A stretch of 64,000 bases of DNA. Source: Hericium rajendrae (Eukaryota; Basidiomycota; Agaricomycetes; Russulales; Hericiaceae). The notes beneath the pieces are model-generated. The model worked only from the letters and a program-made list of their open reading frames with translations. It did no database searches and was not told where the DNA came from. The stretch spans positions 1,798,001-1,862,000 of the forward strand of contig CM065881.1 in NCBI GenBank assembly GCA_033439255.1, in the 5' to 3' direction. Positions 18,991 to 31,312 of the stretch are shown here, one piece after another (the stretch's first letter is position 1; each line of letters starts with the position of its first letter). The translations under genes and the position numbers were made by a program.

Positions 18991-20959
18991 GGTTGCTAGT
19001 AAAAAATCATAATATTTGGCTATCTAGCCAGGTTCTATAGCTTTAGCACATGTACTACTTAGACTGTGATATTATCCCATCTATCTTCCATCTTGTAATC
19101 TTCCAAGGGATCACCATCTTCAACATCTGAGAGCTCTGCAACTTTAAGTACATCCTTGTCACAGATTAGCCCTAGGAGACTCCAGTCACCAAGGCACAAC
19201 AGTGCTCGAGTGGTCTGCGCAGATAGACGGTTGCGAATATGTGACAGAAGCAAGCGCCCACAGCTGAAGATGCGCTTGACACCAACAGAGGTTGCTGCAA
19301 GAAGTCATATTTAGTAAATGCTGAATGCAGGCTGAAATACTCACCAGGGATTGACAAGTAGTCTATTGCCATGTGCGATAGACGAGGATACTCAGCGATA
19401 TGTTTCGGATGGTTCCACCAAGCCAAAGCATCAGGGATAGGCTTAGGATCGGTACTGAGGTAGCGATCAAGCTTGCTGCATGCATCATTCTGTTTGGGTG
19501 CATTGAGCGACAGAATGTTGTCGAACATGTTCTGCGACTGCATGGCCTGCATCCAACAGTAAACATAAGTAGCAAGAACGGGAGTAGTTAATAAATGAGA
19601 CTTACTGTGTCCACCACCTCCTCAATGGTATCATCCTGATTGCTCTCGTCAGCGTCTACTGCATGCAATGAGTAGGAACGTTCGAATTCTTCAGATAGGA
19701 CATCGCACGCGGTGTTGATCCACTCCTGTTCCCAGCGCGTGGTCTTGAAATAAGTCAATTTGTGATGAGGATGGAGGACTGTTACATAGTCGTAAGATCA
19801 GATAGTAAACACATTAGAGAACAAGATGACTTACTCATGGCAATTCGATAGACCTCAGACATGTCCGTCAGGGTATAATACCTGTTCAATGTATGTTTCG
19901 CCATGTTGAGGGATGCACGGATTGCACAATGATACTTGAGATCGTGGGCATCAGTCGTGAAGTGGTGGTCTATGTGGTCCATAGCAGGTATAACAGTGGC
20001 TAAGTTGGGGGTTCCTCGAGAGAAAAATAGCATAGCATCTTTGAGTATCTACAAAAGACGAATAAGCATTGAACAATGAATATCGATCGTTGAATGCCAC
20101 ATGTCAAGTCACATGACACTTACATGCAGCATGTCACAGAGTTGCTGCACTATGTTCCACTCTTGCACAGATAGCTCGAACTTATCAAGACCGAGCTTTG
20201 TATCTCCAAGGATACTACACAATGCACGTTGATATTTGAGGGCGAAGTTGAGCATGTTGTAAGTGGAGTTTCACCGGGTCGAGACGTCCCATGGCATGAC
20301 TTGTTCTTTCATTTTCAGGTCAGCAAGCATCTGCTTCCATGCAGGGAGCAGAAGCATCATCAAATGCATGATCTTGAAGGCAATTTTGCATAGCTGGGCA
20401 CGATGAGAAGGTTAGAGGGTCTACAGGTGAGCAGATATCATGCTTACCTTCACCAATACCAGTCTAACAGGCTGTACACTCTTTATCAGCTCATTCTGCT
20501 CATTCTCGTCCAGCTCGGCAACCTCGTTGACCCATCCGTCTTCGTCATCCAGCTCGATGTTTCTGTTCACCGCAGCCTCTTCGACCCGCACCTGCATTTC
20601 CTCCATTTCAATATCCTCTGCAAGCTCCTTGACTTCCTCGTTGCTCGCTTCGCAAGGCTCTTCGCCACAAGGTTTATGATGTGCATGAAGCACCTCGTCC
20701 TGCTTGCATCACCGGAAAACTTAGATATGAGTCTCTCTAACTCTTCCACCATCGTGTCGTTTGAGCTCGCATTATCACAGGTTACACTCAAGATCTATTG
20801 TTCAAAGGTGAGTGCTGATGTCATTTTAATGTGCCCGATGCACTGACCTTGTCTGAGATACCAAATTCTTCCAGTATGTTTGCGAAAACTTTCGCAAGGT
20901 TCAAGCCTGAATGTGACTGCAGGCGGTAACTGTATTAGCAGTGCCCGGGGCATTCACAA

Positions 20960-21360
20960 CATCAGGAACCTTCAAAACTTTCTGATGGACCCTGCAGAGT
21001 CTGATCAACTGCAAGACCTGATCCAGCTGCAAGCTCTAATTAGAGATCAATTTCTGATCAGAGCTTTTATATTTTGAAATCAATAACTATTGACAGATAT
21101 AGTAGTCATCCAACTCTAATCATTAGATGCAACAAACTTTTCAATATCTAAAATTTACATAAATCTGATCAGTTCTGATCAATCTGTGAGCATTCTGCAT
21201 TGATACTTTTTTGAATCTTGAGGTCAAATATTCTGCAGCTAGCTGAGAGTAGCTGATATTGTCTGAGAGTATCTGATGTGTCTGATGCAACTGCTGCAGG
21301 TCATGCAGACACTGTCAGATGTCTCGCAGGTCAAACAGAAAGTTTTGAAGGTTCCTGATG
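20960..21360. mobile_element. MITE2, 401-bp copy inside the hAT remnant
   Basis: Ends CATCAGGAACC and GGTTCCTGATG with AA duplicated at 20958-20959 and 21361-21362. Same length as the other three copies. Confidence 0.92.
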
Positions 21361-21539
21361 AAGTTAATGCTAAGTACTTACCTCTGCTACCTCCACAAAG
21401 TCCAACAGGATACTAATTGCTTCACCATCTAGCATTAAATGCATGGACAATGCTATGAAAGCTCGGTGGTTAGGTGAGCTCCAGGCATCTGTGGCAAAAT
21501 TAAGGTCGCCCTCATACATCAGTAGACTTGACCATTTTT

Positions 21540-22145
21540 CTGAGTGGCTGAAAATGATCTGAATGGGTCTGAATGGGTCTGAATAGGGCATTTTCAGACA
21601 TTTAGATGTTAAGATATTTAGTTTTTTTTTAAAAACTCAGATAATCTTAGATTAGAACTGTCTGAATAAAGATTTTTTATATGAATTCAGATTTTTATTC
21701 CTAATTCAGATTATTTTCAGATTTCAGATTGTGATTTAGAGATTGATAGCAAATTCAGATTACAATTAGACTTAAGTCATATTTCTGTTACAAAGTCAGA
21801 CATAGATTTAGATCATAACAAAACTTTCAGTTCAGATTTTTCATTCAGTTCAAATTATTTTTTCAGTTTAGAAGTTAGATTCAGGTTCAGATATTCAGAC
21901 TCAGATATAATTTCAGATTGAGATTTTGCTTTTCAGACTCAGACTCAGATCAGACCAGTTTTAGATTCAGTTTAAATTTTGCTTTTCAGACTCCAATTCA
22001 GATTAGATCAGTTTCAGATTCAGTTCAGATACTCAGGTTCAGAATCAGTTCAGATAGTTAGATTCAAACTTAGATCATCAGTTCAGATTCAGTTCAGATA
22101 GTCAATTCAGAGTTAGACTTAGACAATGAGTAAGATTCAGATAAT
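21540..22145. repeat. TCAGATT-rich degenerate repeat
   Basis: About 600 bp made almost entirely of variants of TCAGATTCAGTT and TTTCAGA. The same motif dominates the subterminal DNA of the Plavaka element and its MITEs, so this may be a decayed end of a related element. It separates the hAT remnant from the Helitron at 22146. Confidence 0.65.
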
Positions 22146-23633
22146 TACGATTCCTTAGAATCGTTTACTCTAACCTGCTTTTCAACTCAAAAAAGATGAC
22201 ACCCAGCCAATGTAATGCCTTTTATAGTAATAATTTCTCACATCTTAAAGTAAGGTTGTAGGTTCGATTCTGACAATTGTCATTTTTGTGATTTTAAATG
22301 TTTCTTAGAGATATCAGTCTACTAAATAAATTCAATTAGTGTTAAACTATATGCATATGTAAATCAATGCTAGTCTTATCACAACTGAAAGATTTTAGTA
22401 TAAGAAAGTGCAAACTTGTTGAGATAACAGATAAACATATTTAATAGGATATTCTGCACCTTGTCATTGATGTAAGTTAGTATGGTCTATGATAATATGA
22501 TAAAGGCAGATGTTACCTAGTCAGAACATTTTTTTTCATGAGAATAGGTTCAGAAATGACTGAGATATGAGCAGATCACTTCAAAAGATACCTTTGAGAA
22601 GAAGATCATAGTGATTGCATCGTAGCGGAGCAATGAGTGGTGCTATTTACACGCTAAAGATACCATTGGAAAGGTCTGATTCGTATCTTTCCAACGGCAT
22701 ATTATACAAGATGATCGGATATGTATTGAGAAAACGCGGTAGCGATTACTGAAGGGTTGGTATTAGAGGTAGGGGCAAACTTGTTGAGGCCATATCTTTT
22801 TATTGACTCATCCAATTGTAATGTACCTAGCATCATTTGAAAGGTATAATAAAGAGCTTTCTGATTCAATAAAGGGACCGGCGATATCTTCAGTACTTAA
22901 GGAGGTACACTCAAATTATCGCAAAACCTCCTATTTGACTATTTTCAAGGTTTTACATAATCCGCAGCATGGGCAAAATGACATACTCCCGTCCCATGAC
23001 ATCATGAGGGGGACGGGAGTACGTCATTTTGCCCGTGCTGTGGATTACATAAGCGATTTATAAGCAGGAAAAAATCGAAAAAATCATTCAAGTCTAGGGG
23101 CAAATCATCAAATCATCTGAGAATAGGCACATACTGAGTAGCATAAAAAATCAGTAAAAATCGTGTTAATATGGCCATCAATAGTACTATTCAGAAACAC
23201 TTGAGTTGATGTTTATAGCTGGAGAATTGACAGAGATATAGCCAACTTACTGATTCAGACCCCTAGAAGGCAAAAATAAAATCAATCTAGGCAACATACA
23301 ACAGTTGACAGACTTTCAAAGGCCACACTTATGTACTTCATAAATGTAAACACAATTAATGAGAAGTCACATGCAACAGCGAGCCTGACCGGGCTCGCTG
23401 TTGCACGTGACCATTATTTTGTCATTAGTTCAACTCTTGCTGGTAGCAAAGTTTAAAAATAAGAGATAAGTGTAAAACAATATACTTTGAAGATAGAGAT
23501 CTTTGCAGCATTACAATACTAGTATATTCAATTCTCTGTTATCTTATTAATTCTGTGAGAATAACACTACAAAGTTAGAACAATTTAAAAAGAATCGTAT
23601 TGCCATGCAGAGCATCGGCCCTCTTCCCCCAAG
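22146..23633 (+). mobile_element. Non-autonomous Helitron, family B, 1,488 bp
   Basis: TACGATTCCTTAGAATCGT start after T; CCCCCCAAG end before T. It contains a box-B-like GGTTCGATTC near 22261, hairpin 1 (22958-23047) and hairpin 2 (about 23369-23414). It has no MITE, so it preserves the empty MITE2 site. The copy at 57194-58681 has exactly the same length. No protein is encoded. Confidence 0.88.
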
Positions 23634-23708
23634 TTAAAAAGATATATTTGAGTCCTAATATAAAAGTCAAAACAAAGATTTTAGAATTCCAACGCTTTTA
23701 CTAATATA

Positions 23709-24822
23709 TTAATCCTCCTTTTCGCGAGCAAGCAAGTAGACGCCCTGGATGTTAAGACTAAGGTTGGAGAAATCGCCTTTCATCCAATGGGATGTGGTAT
23801 GAATAATCGCAACTACATCTCCAGCATGCAAATCATCCTGAATCACCTTGACCTCAGAATGCGTATGAGCTTTACCGAACAAAAGAGATGGATCTCCTCG
23901 GTCAACAGATCCTCCATCACCAATACGCTTGTAAAGTGCAGTGCAGTCCCACACTGGAACTGTATAACAAAAAGACAAAGTTAGTTGATGAAAACAACAA
24001 GATAGACACACTTACCATCATAGGACACCGGAATGGCTCTCTTACTCATTCCTTTGATCCCCATCTTGAATGTGGCATCGGTCCCTGTAGCCTGAGAAGC
24101 TGGGCTAACATTGGACCACTTGTCTCGTGACTTGGAAGACAGAGTGGCCAACTCCTTGGAGCCTAATGTATAGTTACACTTAGTATTTCAGGTTGATAAA
24201 GATAATGTGCAAAACTTGCCGGATGACCGAGATTTCTTTTTGGAGGAAGAAGGTGCAACCGGACTCATCGCAGTTGAAAAAGGAAGCGCATTGTCCATGC
24301 AGTATATGCTTAGCTTGGACTTCTGAAAGATCAGGCCATAGAATGCCAAAGCCCTTTCCCATTCCATGCTCAAGGGAGAGACATAGAGCTCTTTGATCTG
24401 ACGTCCATCTAAAATAAGATAGTCATATTGCATACAAGAGATGATAACAATAAAGGACGTACTGCTTTCCAGCACCCGTGCATTGGCTAGATGAGAATCT
24501 ACAACAAATCCGACGGTGAGACACAAGGCTATGCTTTTATTTCTGTCCTTGAATGCAATAGCATGACCAGTGCCTAAAGGCATAGCAACAAAGTCACTTG
24601 GATCTGCACGAGAGGGATTCATCAAATTCAAAGATCGGTTCTCCTGGAATGTGATAATCTGAAGGAGATAGCTGTGCACATACACTATTAATATATTGTA
24701 CGATGAAATGAGTTGAACAATAAACTTACTCGAGTGTAATGTTACCGTAGGCATCATCTGTCAGACGACTAACTGCGTAGGTCATGACATCTACACTGCC
24801 ACCAATCAGACTAGTAGATGTG
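23709..24822 (-). pseudogene. Hypothetical protein, C-terminal part
   Basis: A leftward gene, stop near 23709. Exons can be followed by GT-AG introns of about 50-60 bp: a first visible exon ending NITLE, then NRSLNLMNPSRADPSDFVAM, then LYVSPLSMEWERALAFYGLI, a Lys/Ser linker, and finally VWDCTALYKRIGDGGSVDRG with SNLSLNIQGVYLLAREKED. The SFNIQ-type ending is familiar from agaricomycete hypothetical proteins near transposons; I cannot assign a function. The 5' part is missing: a family A head at 24883 interrupts the intron immediately upstream. Confidence 0.6.
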
Positions 24823-24882
24823 CTATAAGAAAAAAGAGTCGTAAGTCATTCTGAAAAGCTTACAACAAAAATCAAGCGTACT

Positions 24883-25480
24883 TACGATTCCTTAGAATCG
24901 TTTACTCTATACCGGCTTTTCCTATCGAAAACGACACCAAAACGATGACCATCCCCATTTGGCAGTTGGCTTATGTAATTGCAAGATCATCAATCTGACG
25001 AGTTTGCAGGTTCAATTCCAGCTCTGGCCTGACTTTTTCTTTTATGCTTTGTTTTATTTACTATAACTCGGTGAGTTCTTGACCAATTCACTTGTTCTAA
25101 AATGTGTCAGAATTTACTCATTCATCATTTTTTAACCTATTCTATGCATCTTGATCCATGCAAAACTTGCAGAATGTAAAGCGCTCTCGCATTTTGCCCT
25201 TAGTGTACTTGATTTAAAGGTATCACTTAAGTATCACTTAAGTGAGTCTTTTGTGGGCTAACTCTCCTCTCTCTTCTGATTGTCAACTCAAGGGTTTCCT
25301 CTTGCAGTCGACAGCTTGGTTTAGCTAATGTTTGATATGTGTAGACCTTTCTGCAATGGCTTGATCCTTGCTAGCCAGCTGCAGCTGATATTTGTCATCC
25401 TTGTCAAAAGGGTTCTCTTTTTAACAGCAAACTTTCTCATTTGATCATTTGATCATAAACCACTAGTTAGCTCTCCACAT
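24883..25480 (+). mobile_element. Family A fragment inserted in a gene intron
   Basis: Starts TACGATTCCTTAGAATCGT after T (24882), carries the tRNA-like module and the beginning of the tandem region. The right border is unclear; similarity fades around 25200-25480. Confidence 0.6.
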
Positions 25481-25683
25481 CTATCTGTGTCAGACATGTA
25501 GCATTCCTAGCATTATATAATGAGAAAGTGAGAATGAAGTAGATGATCCGCCCAATGAATTCAAAAAACTAACTATATTGTGCATCATCACTCTCTTATA
25601 CTCTATCTTAGTGAAAAATAAAAGAGAAGTCAATAAACTCTGCTTTCCTGCCATACAATCATTTCTACTATAGAGTAATATCA

Positions 25684-26430
25684 CTATTTGTGACGAGTCT
25701 TCTTGGATGGCTGACTTGAATCCTGATCTCCCATCTTTCTCTTTTCTAGCTCTTCTTCTGCTATGCCCCCACCTATAGTCTCCCAAACTGCCAACGATGA
25801 TTCAAAGTGAGTTTCCACCCAGCGAGGACTCTCATAGTCATCAGCCTTCTTCCATACAGGTCTTGATTCATCTCCAACATAAGGCTGTAGGCTTTCAGAA
25901 AGGTCAGCATCTTTATCCAACCACCACTCATCCATTTCCTCTTGAATATTCAGCTTCTTGCTCCAGAACTTGTTCAGATCAGAGCAGAGAGAGGTGTACA
26001 GATCAGAAGAGGACCTTCTTGGGCCAATAGCTTGAAGAAGATCTGGCCTGATCTCAATCTGCTCACTATAGTGGATCCAAGCTTGAGCAACATCTCTGCT
26101 GATGCTAGTAAAAAATTTCAGAGGATAGGCCCACTCCTCCTGACAACCTTCACTGAGGTAGTGCTTCATCATCTTTGTCAAAGCCAGTCCATTGATAATT
26201 TTGTGAGCTTGAGCTGTAGCATCAGGTCGAGGCACAAGATTCTTGACAGCTGATAAGGTTGGTGCAAAGATGACAGCATGTGCAGCTGCCAAAAAGATGT
26301 GCATCCCTTGAACTGTGTTGATGTCTGGGTATTGAGCTACAATATAATTAGACAGAATATTAAAGATAAATGTAAAATATGACTCACCACCAGAAGAGGG
26401 ATGGTCTAAAAGATAAGCCCACCAAGCCAT
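25684..26430 (-). pseudogene. Hypothetical protein fragment, transposon-neighbour family
   Basis: A leftward reading frame with one GT-AG intron near 26338-26392 (donor GTGAGT, acceptor TTGTAG). Readable segments: MAWWAYLLDHPSSGG, then NTVQGMHIFLAAAHAVIFAP, HYLSEGCQEEWAYPLKFF and an acidic/basic tail ending SKKTRHK. The basic tail suggests a nuclear protein. Upstream of 26430 the frame soon meets a stop where TATAGC-rich repeat DNA begins, so the 5' end has been replaced. No known domain is recognised. Confidence 0.55.
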
Positions 26431-26454
26431 AAAATCAGCTAGTATAGGATGTAT

Positions 26455-26856
26455 TTAACACCTCATGCTATAGGGCCTATCATAGCTCCCCATAGCTCTT
26501 CATAGCTAGACAGTTCTGCCTCATAGCCTCTATAGCTCACTGATAGGGCCCATAATGGGACTTGCTGCTATATAAAAATCCTTTTTCTCAGATGAAGAGG
26601 GGTGATGCTTCATATAACAAGATGATTTTTTTTTCAATTGTGAGTTATATTTAGAACAGTGCATAAATGAGTTAAGTCTCACTGGTCAGATTGATTATAA
26701 ATTGTGGCCCAACTACATAGCAACTATAGCACTATGAAACTAGGCATAGCATTGGCTGGCAGCTATGTAGATTTTACATTTTTGAGATGGCTGCACATCT
26801 ATGCTCACATATGCTGCTATACTGTTAAGTTATATATACTACATAACACTATTATC
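26455..26856. repeat. TATAGC-rich element
   Basis: About 400 bp of recurrent CTATAGC/GCTATAG words (CATAGCTCCCCATAGCTC, TATAGCACTATG). The same composition, with the shared phrase TGATAGGGCC, occurs at the right edge of the window (63886 onward). Clear terminal repeats were not resolved. Confidence 0.55.
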
Positions 26857-27463
26857 AGAGTCATATAGGGTTCAACATGAGTGCACTTGTGAGTGACCCA
26901 GATCTGAACCCATAGGTATTCAACATGGCAGCAAGGCTGACCTGGATCCGGACGAGTTTGCACCACCAGGTGATCCAGAGCTGCAGGTCAGGTACCTGTG
27001 ACATCACAGGTCACTCACAGGTCAGTTGCTCTTACTACTTGTCACAACCTCCCATCTTCTCCTCTTTGCAATTTCTTTCAACTCGAAGGCAAAGAGGGCT
27101 ATGTAGGTCTCGGAAGGGCTTCAGGTGCATCAATAAAACTCTATTTCACTGCATTTGTACTAATCTTGTAAGTCTCACTTGATAATGAGTGAGACGTCAT
27201 CATCTTTCATTTTCAGTTTGCCTTGGACACTCCATGACCCCCTCTGCCTCTTCAACGCCCTGCATTCCCTCCATGCACCATCTCCATGTTGTGCCTAACA
27301 TGACATCTCATATTTCTTGTCCGTGACCTTCCTTATGTCTGTTAGCCCCACACACTTGCATCCCTACACATCCACCACATGTGGAGGTTCCCATGAATTT
27401 GTGCATGACCAAGACCAGGTGCATGCACTCTCAGTACCCACACACATGGCGTCAAGAGCCATG

Positions 27464-27685
27464 CATCAGAAACTCTACAAACTATCTTATTGTGTCTTAT
27501 AAAATCTGATTGAAATCTGGAGAAACTGGTAGCAACATTCAGATTCATCAGATAGTCAGACATCTAAGACGGGTGTCATCTATCAGAAATAATCAGAAAT
27601 AACTTATAAGATTTCAGATTTATAAGAACAATCAGATACAATCAGATACATCAGACACAGCAGAAAGTTTGTAGGGTTTCTGATG
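27464..27685. mobile_element. MITE3, 222-bp copy
   Basis: Ends CATCAGAAACTCTACAAACT and AGTTTGTAGGGTTTCTGATG, flanked by TG on both sides (27462-27463 and 27686-27687). Its ends are the closest match in the window to the Plavaka element termini at 34747 and 43621. Confidence 0.85.
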
Positions 27686-27689
27686 TGAG

Positions 27690-28560
27690 GTCCTATAAGA
27701 TGAGCATCAAGTCTCGCTGTCACGTAACAAGATTTGATAATGCATAGTGTGGCCGTGTACTGCGCCGACTGCTCTTGCATGCCTATACACACAGCGCTGC
27801 ATGACAGCTCCAGCGCAATGCTGTGAGTGTGTGTTCATGCTGGCTTGTGGCTACATTGTTGCACTTACAGCATGCATGTCGGCATAGGGGCTCTCACATG
27901 GTCTCATCACCTGTAGGAAGACATGCATGCCAGTGCATGCATGTGCATGTCACGTGTGGCCCCACTCACCTGTACGCTTGCTGTATATTGTGAGCAGGCC
28001 CACGGCAGCAGCCCAATGCTTTGAACCATTTTTCCATGTGTAGCCATCACATCTTGTGTCAGTCCCTACTGTGTGCCCCTCATCCTGTGCGTGTCCAGCA
28101 CATTGCCCAGTCGTTATGCCATTCGATGGCTTGGTTGCATCCATCATGAGCAGCATGCCAACATGTCACATACAGCTGAACATCCTGCATGGTTTTTCGA
28201 CTCCACGTGCACCCAAGCATCCCACCCACCCATCGTGCAGCCCCAGCACCTTGCGTATCATGTGTACGTGGCCCCATGCAGCTGCACCTGTGCATCTGCA
28301 TCTGTGCATGGTTTGCTAGCACACCTGTCAGCATGGAGGCAGCCGAGTCAGTGTGCATGCTCTCAATAGGGCTATAGTAATGTGTGTGACTAGCATGCAT
28401 GGCAACAGTAATCAAGCGGGGTGGTGGTGGTAATCCAAGGGAGCGATATCATGTAATGTAGATTAGACAATCCATATATGTACTGCATGTAGTATAGTAA
28501 TGATATATTGTTTCACAAATAAATACTTGAGTATGGGTTACTCGCGGGTTACTCGCAGGT
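27690..28560. other. Non-coding TGCATG-rich DNA
   Basis: GC-richer than the surroundings, with many GCATGC/TGCATG words and CACGTG sites. Overlapping open frames on both strands have no domain and no intron pattern. A similar composition occurs at 59400-59820. Confidence 0.45.
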
Positions 28561-28899
28561 TGGTGAACTTTAGTAAAAGCTTGACCTGAATCTGAACAGG
28601 TCTCAGCCACCAGGTGATCTGGATCTGCAGGTCAAAAACTTGCAGGTAAATTTTGCAGATATACCTGTATTGATCCACAGGTGACTCTGACTTGTATCGA
28701 ACCTTAGAGTCATAGCATCATTGGTTGAAAGTTTAGTACAAAGAAAACTCATTTTTTGGACATACAAAATTGATTTTTTTAAACATTTAATTCAATGTTT
28801 TTGAGTGTAAAAGTTGATTCCACATGTAATATATCAATACACATAAGTTTTACCTGTCAAGCATTAAACACATTTATTATAAATCCAAGCACAAGAAAA

Positions 28900-30134
28900 A
28901 ACAAAATGACCAGAGGTGGAATTGAACCTGAGCAAACACCTTAACAGCCGTTAAGGCATTGCTTACATAAGCAAAACTCGGTTTTGAAGTGCAACATCTC
29001 CCTGCTAGCCTTTTCTTCAGACAGTTGTTGAAGCCAGTGGTCCCTCTACCAGTGGCTGTAACACTTTCAGACTACTTCTCCTCTCCTCGATGTGGGTGGG
29101 TGGAGAGGATGTCTACCTGATGGCTGTAGTGGTCGTCCTGTATGTATCTCACTTGCTGATGTGGCAGACTAATTTCATTTTAGCTCTATCAATACTGCAC
29201 CAATGAAGATGAATGAGGACTCATTGAAAGCAGATTTATAGCTGCTTTTAGATGATATCTTGTGAGTCATAATAGCATCACTGGTTACCAAGATATAGGG
29301 GTATGACTGATTGATGATGTGGCAGATATACTGGATCATATCTTCACTTTCTGTGATCTGATTTTGCATTCTAAATTGCTTTGCAAAGCTGCTATATAGT
29401 ATGTTCCAACCTAGATTACGGCTTGTTGATTGATTCATTTGTTGCAGAGCTATGAGACAGTCATTGTTTACAGTAGGCTAGCTCCTGGATGCATGTTTTG
29501 CTTATGTAAGCAGGCACTCATACTTTATTCAGCTGCATAAGATCCTGTGGGATCACATCATTGAGAGTCTCAGAACCCAGTGCCACTGATAAATTGCATT
29601 TTTGGCTCATTTAAGTAATAAACAGTATCTAACTTTGTTTGCTATATATCTCTTTACTGGCTCTGTCTTTCCATAAGCAGTAAATTGTATTGGAGACTAG
29701 TTTTCTGATAGATCTAGACAAACTTGAGAACAAGTGAATCAGCAGAGAACTGATCAGTTTAGCTAGAATTCAAACATTTAGGAGGGGAAACAAAGAAATG
29801 CTTCACATTCTGCGAGTTCTTGACCAATCTAGATGCATGAAATATGGCTGAAAAGCTATAAATAAGTGGATCTATACGCACTTGAGAACGAGTAAATCGG
29901 AGGAGAATTGGCTAAGTTAGCTCAAGTTCAAATATTGCAGGGGGAAAATGTAAGAATTCATTGCACTCTGTGAGTTCTGCATGGATCAGGATGCAAGAAA
30001 TACTATCAGAAAGCAATAAATGAGTAGATCTAGACACATTTGAGAACAGGTGAATTGGTTGAGAACTGATCAAGTTACATTAAATCAAGTGTAAATAAAA
30101 GTCTGACCAGACCTGGAGTTGAACCTGCAACCTC
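28900..30134 (-). mobile_element. Family A copy, reversed, 5' end broken
   Basis: Colinear, in reverse, with 16640-18520: tRNA-like box B complement near 30118, tandem units at 29700-30060, then the tail with GCTTACATAAGC-type palindromes. A second tRNA-like box B complement lies at 28928-28938. It lacks the MITE2 found in the 16513 copy. Confidence 0.6.
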
Positions 30135-30137
30135 TTA

Positions 30138-30497
30138 CACTGTGGGAAAAATGTCATGTACCTATCAGTCACATGATGAGATCATAGCAATATAGTGAAC
30201 AACTACTCCAGCAAGAGCTCAGTAAGTCAATAATGATCAAAATATCTATATCCTCTGCAATGATCTTGACATGAGCATGTATGATACATGGTGATTGCAT
30301 AGTGATCACATGCATGTTCATCATATAACCTGTAGGCACATTGCTATGTGAGCAGATAGCAAATGATAATATCAACAATGAGAGCATGGATGTTTTTATC
30401 TTTATTCACTCATTGAGCTCTTGTTGGAGTAGTTGTTCACTGTACTGCTATGACCTAATCATGTGACCAATAGATACATGACATCTTCCCCACAGTG
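30138..30497. mobile_element. PIF/Harbinger-like MITE, 360 bp
   Basis: Terminal inverted repeats of about 95 bp beginning CACTGTGGG (left) and, as complement, CACTGTGGGGAAGATGTC (right). TTA is repeated on both flanks (30135-30137 and 30498-30500), the TWA-type 3-bp duplication expected for PIF/Harbinger. Non-coding. It is inserted at the boundary of two reversed family A copies. Confidence 0.8.
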
Positions 30498-30504
30498 TTA
30501 ACAG

Positions 30505-31312
30505 TTGTTAACAGGTAGACCACATGATTGTCTAACTTTGTTTGCTGTATATTTTTTTTACTGGCTTTATCTTTTTGTAAGTAGTAAATTGTTTTGAAGA
30601 CTGGCTTTCTAATAGATCCAGATGCACTTGAGAACGAGTAAATCGGTGGAGAATTGGCCAAGTTAGCTAAGATTCAAACATTTTAGGGGGGAAACAAAGA
30701 AATGCTTCGCATTCTGCGAGTTCTTAACCGATCCAGACGCATGAAGAATGGCTAGAAAGCGATAAATAGGTAGATTTAGACGCACTTGAGAACGAGTAAA
30801 TCGGTGGAGAATTGGCCAAGTTAGCTAAGATTCAAACATTTTAGGGGGGGAAACAAAGAAATGCTTCGCATTCTGCGAGTTCTTAACCGATCCAGATGCA
30901 TGAAGAATGGCTAGAAAGCTATAAATGAGTAGATTTAGACGCACTTGAGAACGAGTAAATCGGTTGAGAATTGACTAAGGTAGCTTAAGTTTAAGTATTG
31001 CAGAGGGAAATGTAGGAACTCATTGCACTCTGTGAGTTCTATACAGATCAGGATGCAAAAACTACTACCAGAAAGCAATAAATGAGTAGATCCAGATGCA
31101 TTTGAGAACAGGTGAATTGGTTGAGAATTGATCAAGTTACATTAAATCAAGTGTAAATAAAAGTCCAGCCTGACCTGGAGTTGAACCTGCAAACTCATCA
31201 GATCAGTGATCTTGCAATTAGATAAGCTGACTGCCAAATGGGGGTAGTGGTCGTTTTGGTGTCGTTTTCGATAGGAAAACCTGGTATAGAGTAAACGATT
31301 CTAAGGAATCGT
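30505..31312 (-). mobile_element. Family A copy, reversed, with intact head
   Basis: Complement of the TACGATTCCTTAGAATCGT head ends near 31311. Box B complement (GTTGAACCTGCAA) lies near 31182. Contains tandem units at 30580-31110. It is inserted directly into a Helitron coding region, whose remainder starts at 31313. Confidence 0.7.
30580..31110. repeat. About 159-bp tandem repeat in family A
   Basis: The phrase GCACTTGAGAACGAGTAAAT recurs near 30624, 30783 and 30941, giving a unit of about 159 bp. Two of the units are almost identical and a diverged fourth follows. The same array in the forward copies (16670-17200) is more decayed. Confidence 0.75.

Larger units (their letters stand above)
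18840..21590 (-). pseudogene. hAT transposase remnant
   Basis: A leftward gene in pieces. The N-terminal visible block near 21370-21530 reads MYEGDLNFATDAWSSPNHR, the Gly...Asp-Ala-Trp-Ser-Pro-Asn pattern of hAT catalytic domains. Next is CDNASSNDTMVEELERL with RCFMHIINLVAKS (20650-20790). The C-terminal dimerisation block is ALAWWNHPKHIAEYPRL (about 19400-19450) plus, after a short GT-AG intron, GVKRIFSCGRLLLSHIRNRL (to about 19200). An acidic tail ends near 19059. MITE2 (20960-21360) lies in an intron or just past a GTAAGT donor. Upstream coding sequence beyond about 21540 is replaced by TCTGA-rich repeat. The left end has the ACCCATACCC repeats common in fungal hAT termini. Not functional as it stands. 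Confidence 0.8.
26865..28705. mobile_element. Non-autonomous hAT-like element with 8-bp target duplication
   Basis: AGAGTCAT is present immediately outside both ends (26857-26864 and 28706-28713). The ends are imperfect inverted repeats: AGGGTTCAACATGAGT on the left, and AAGGTTCGATACAAGT as the complement of the right. Subterminal ACCAGGTGATC...GAGCTGCAGGTCA is also repeated near 28608-28635. An 8-bp duplication is typical of hAT elements. The interior is non-coding, rich in TGCATG, and holds a MITE3 copy. Confidence 0.65.

Noticed and set aside
28056-28415. Overlapping open frames in the TGCATG-rich block
   Set aside because: Three frames on both strands overlap, with low-complexity Cys/His/Met-rich translations. 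Composition effect inside a non-autonomous element.
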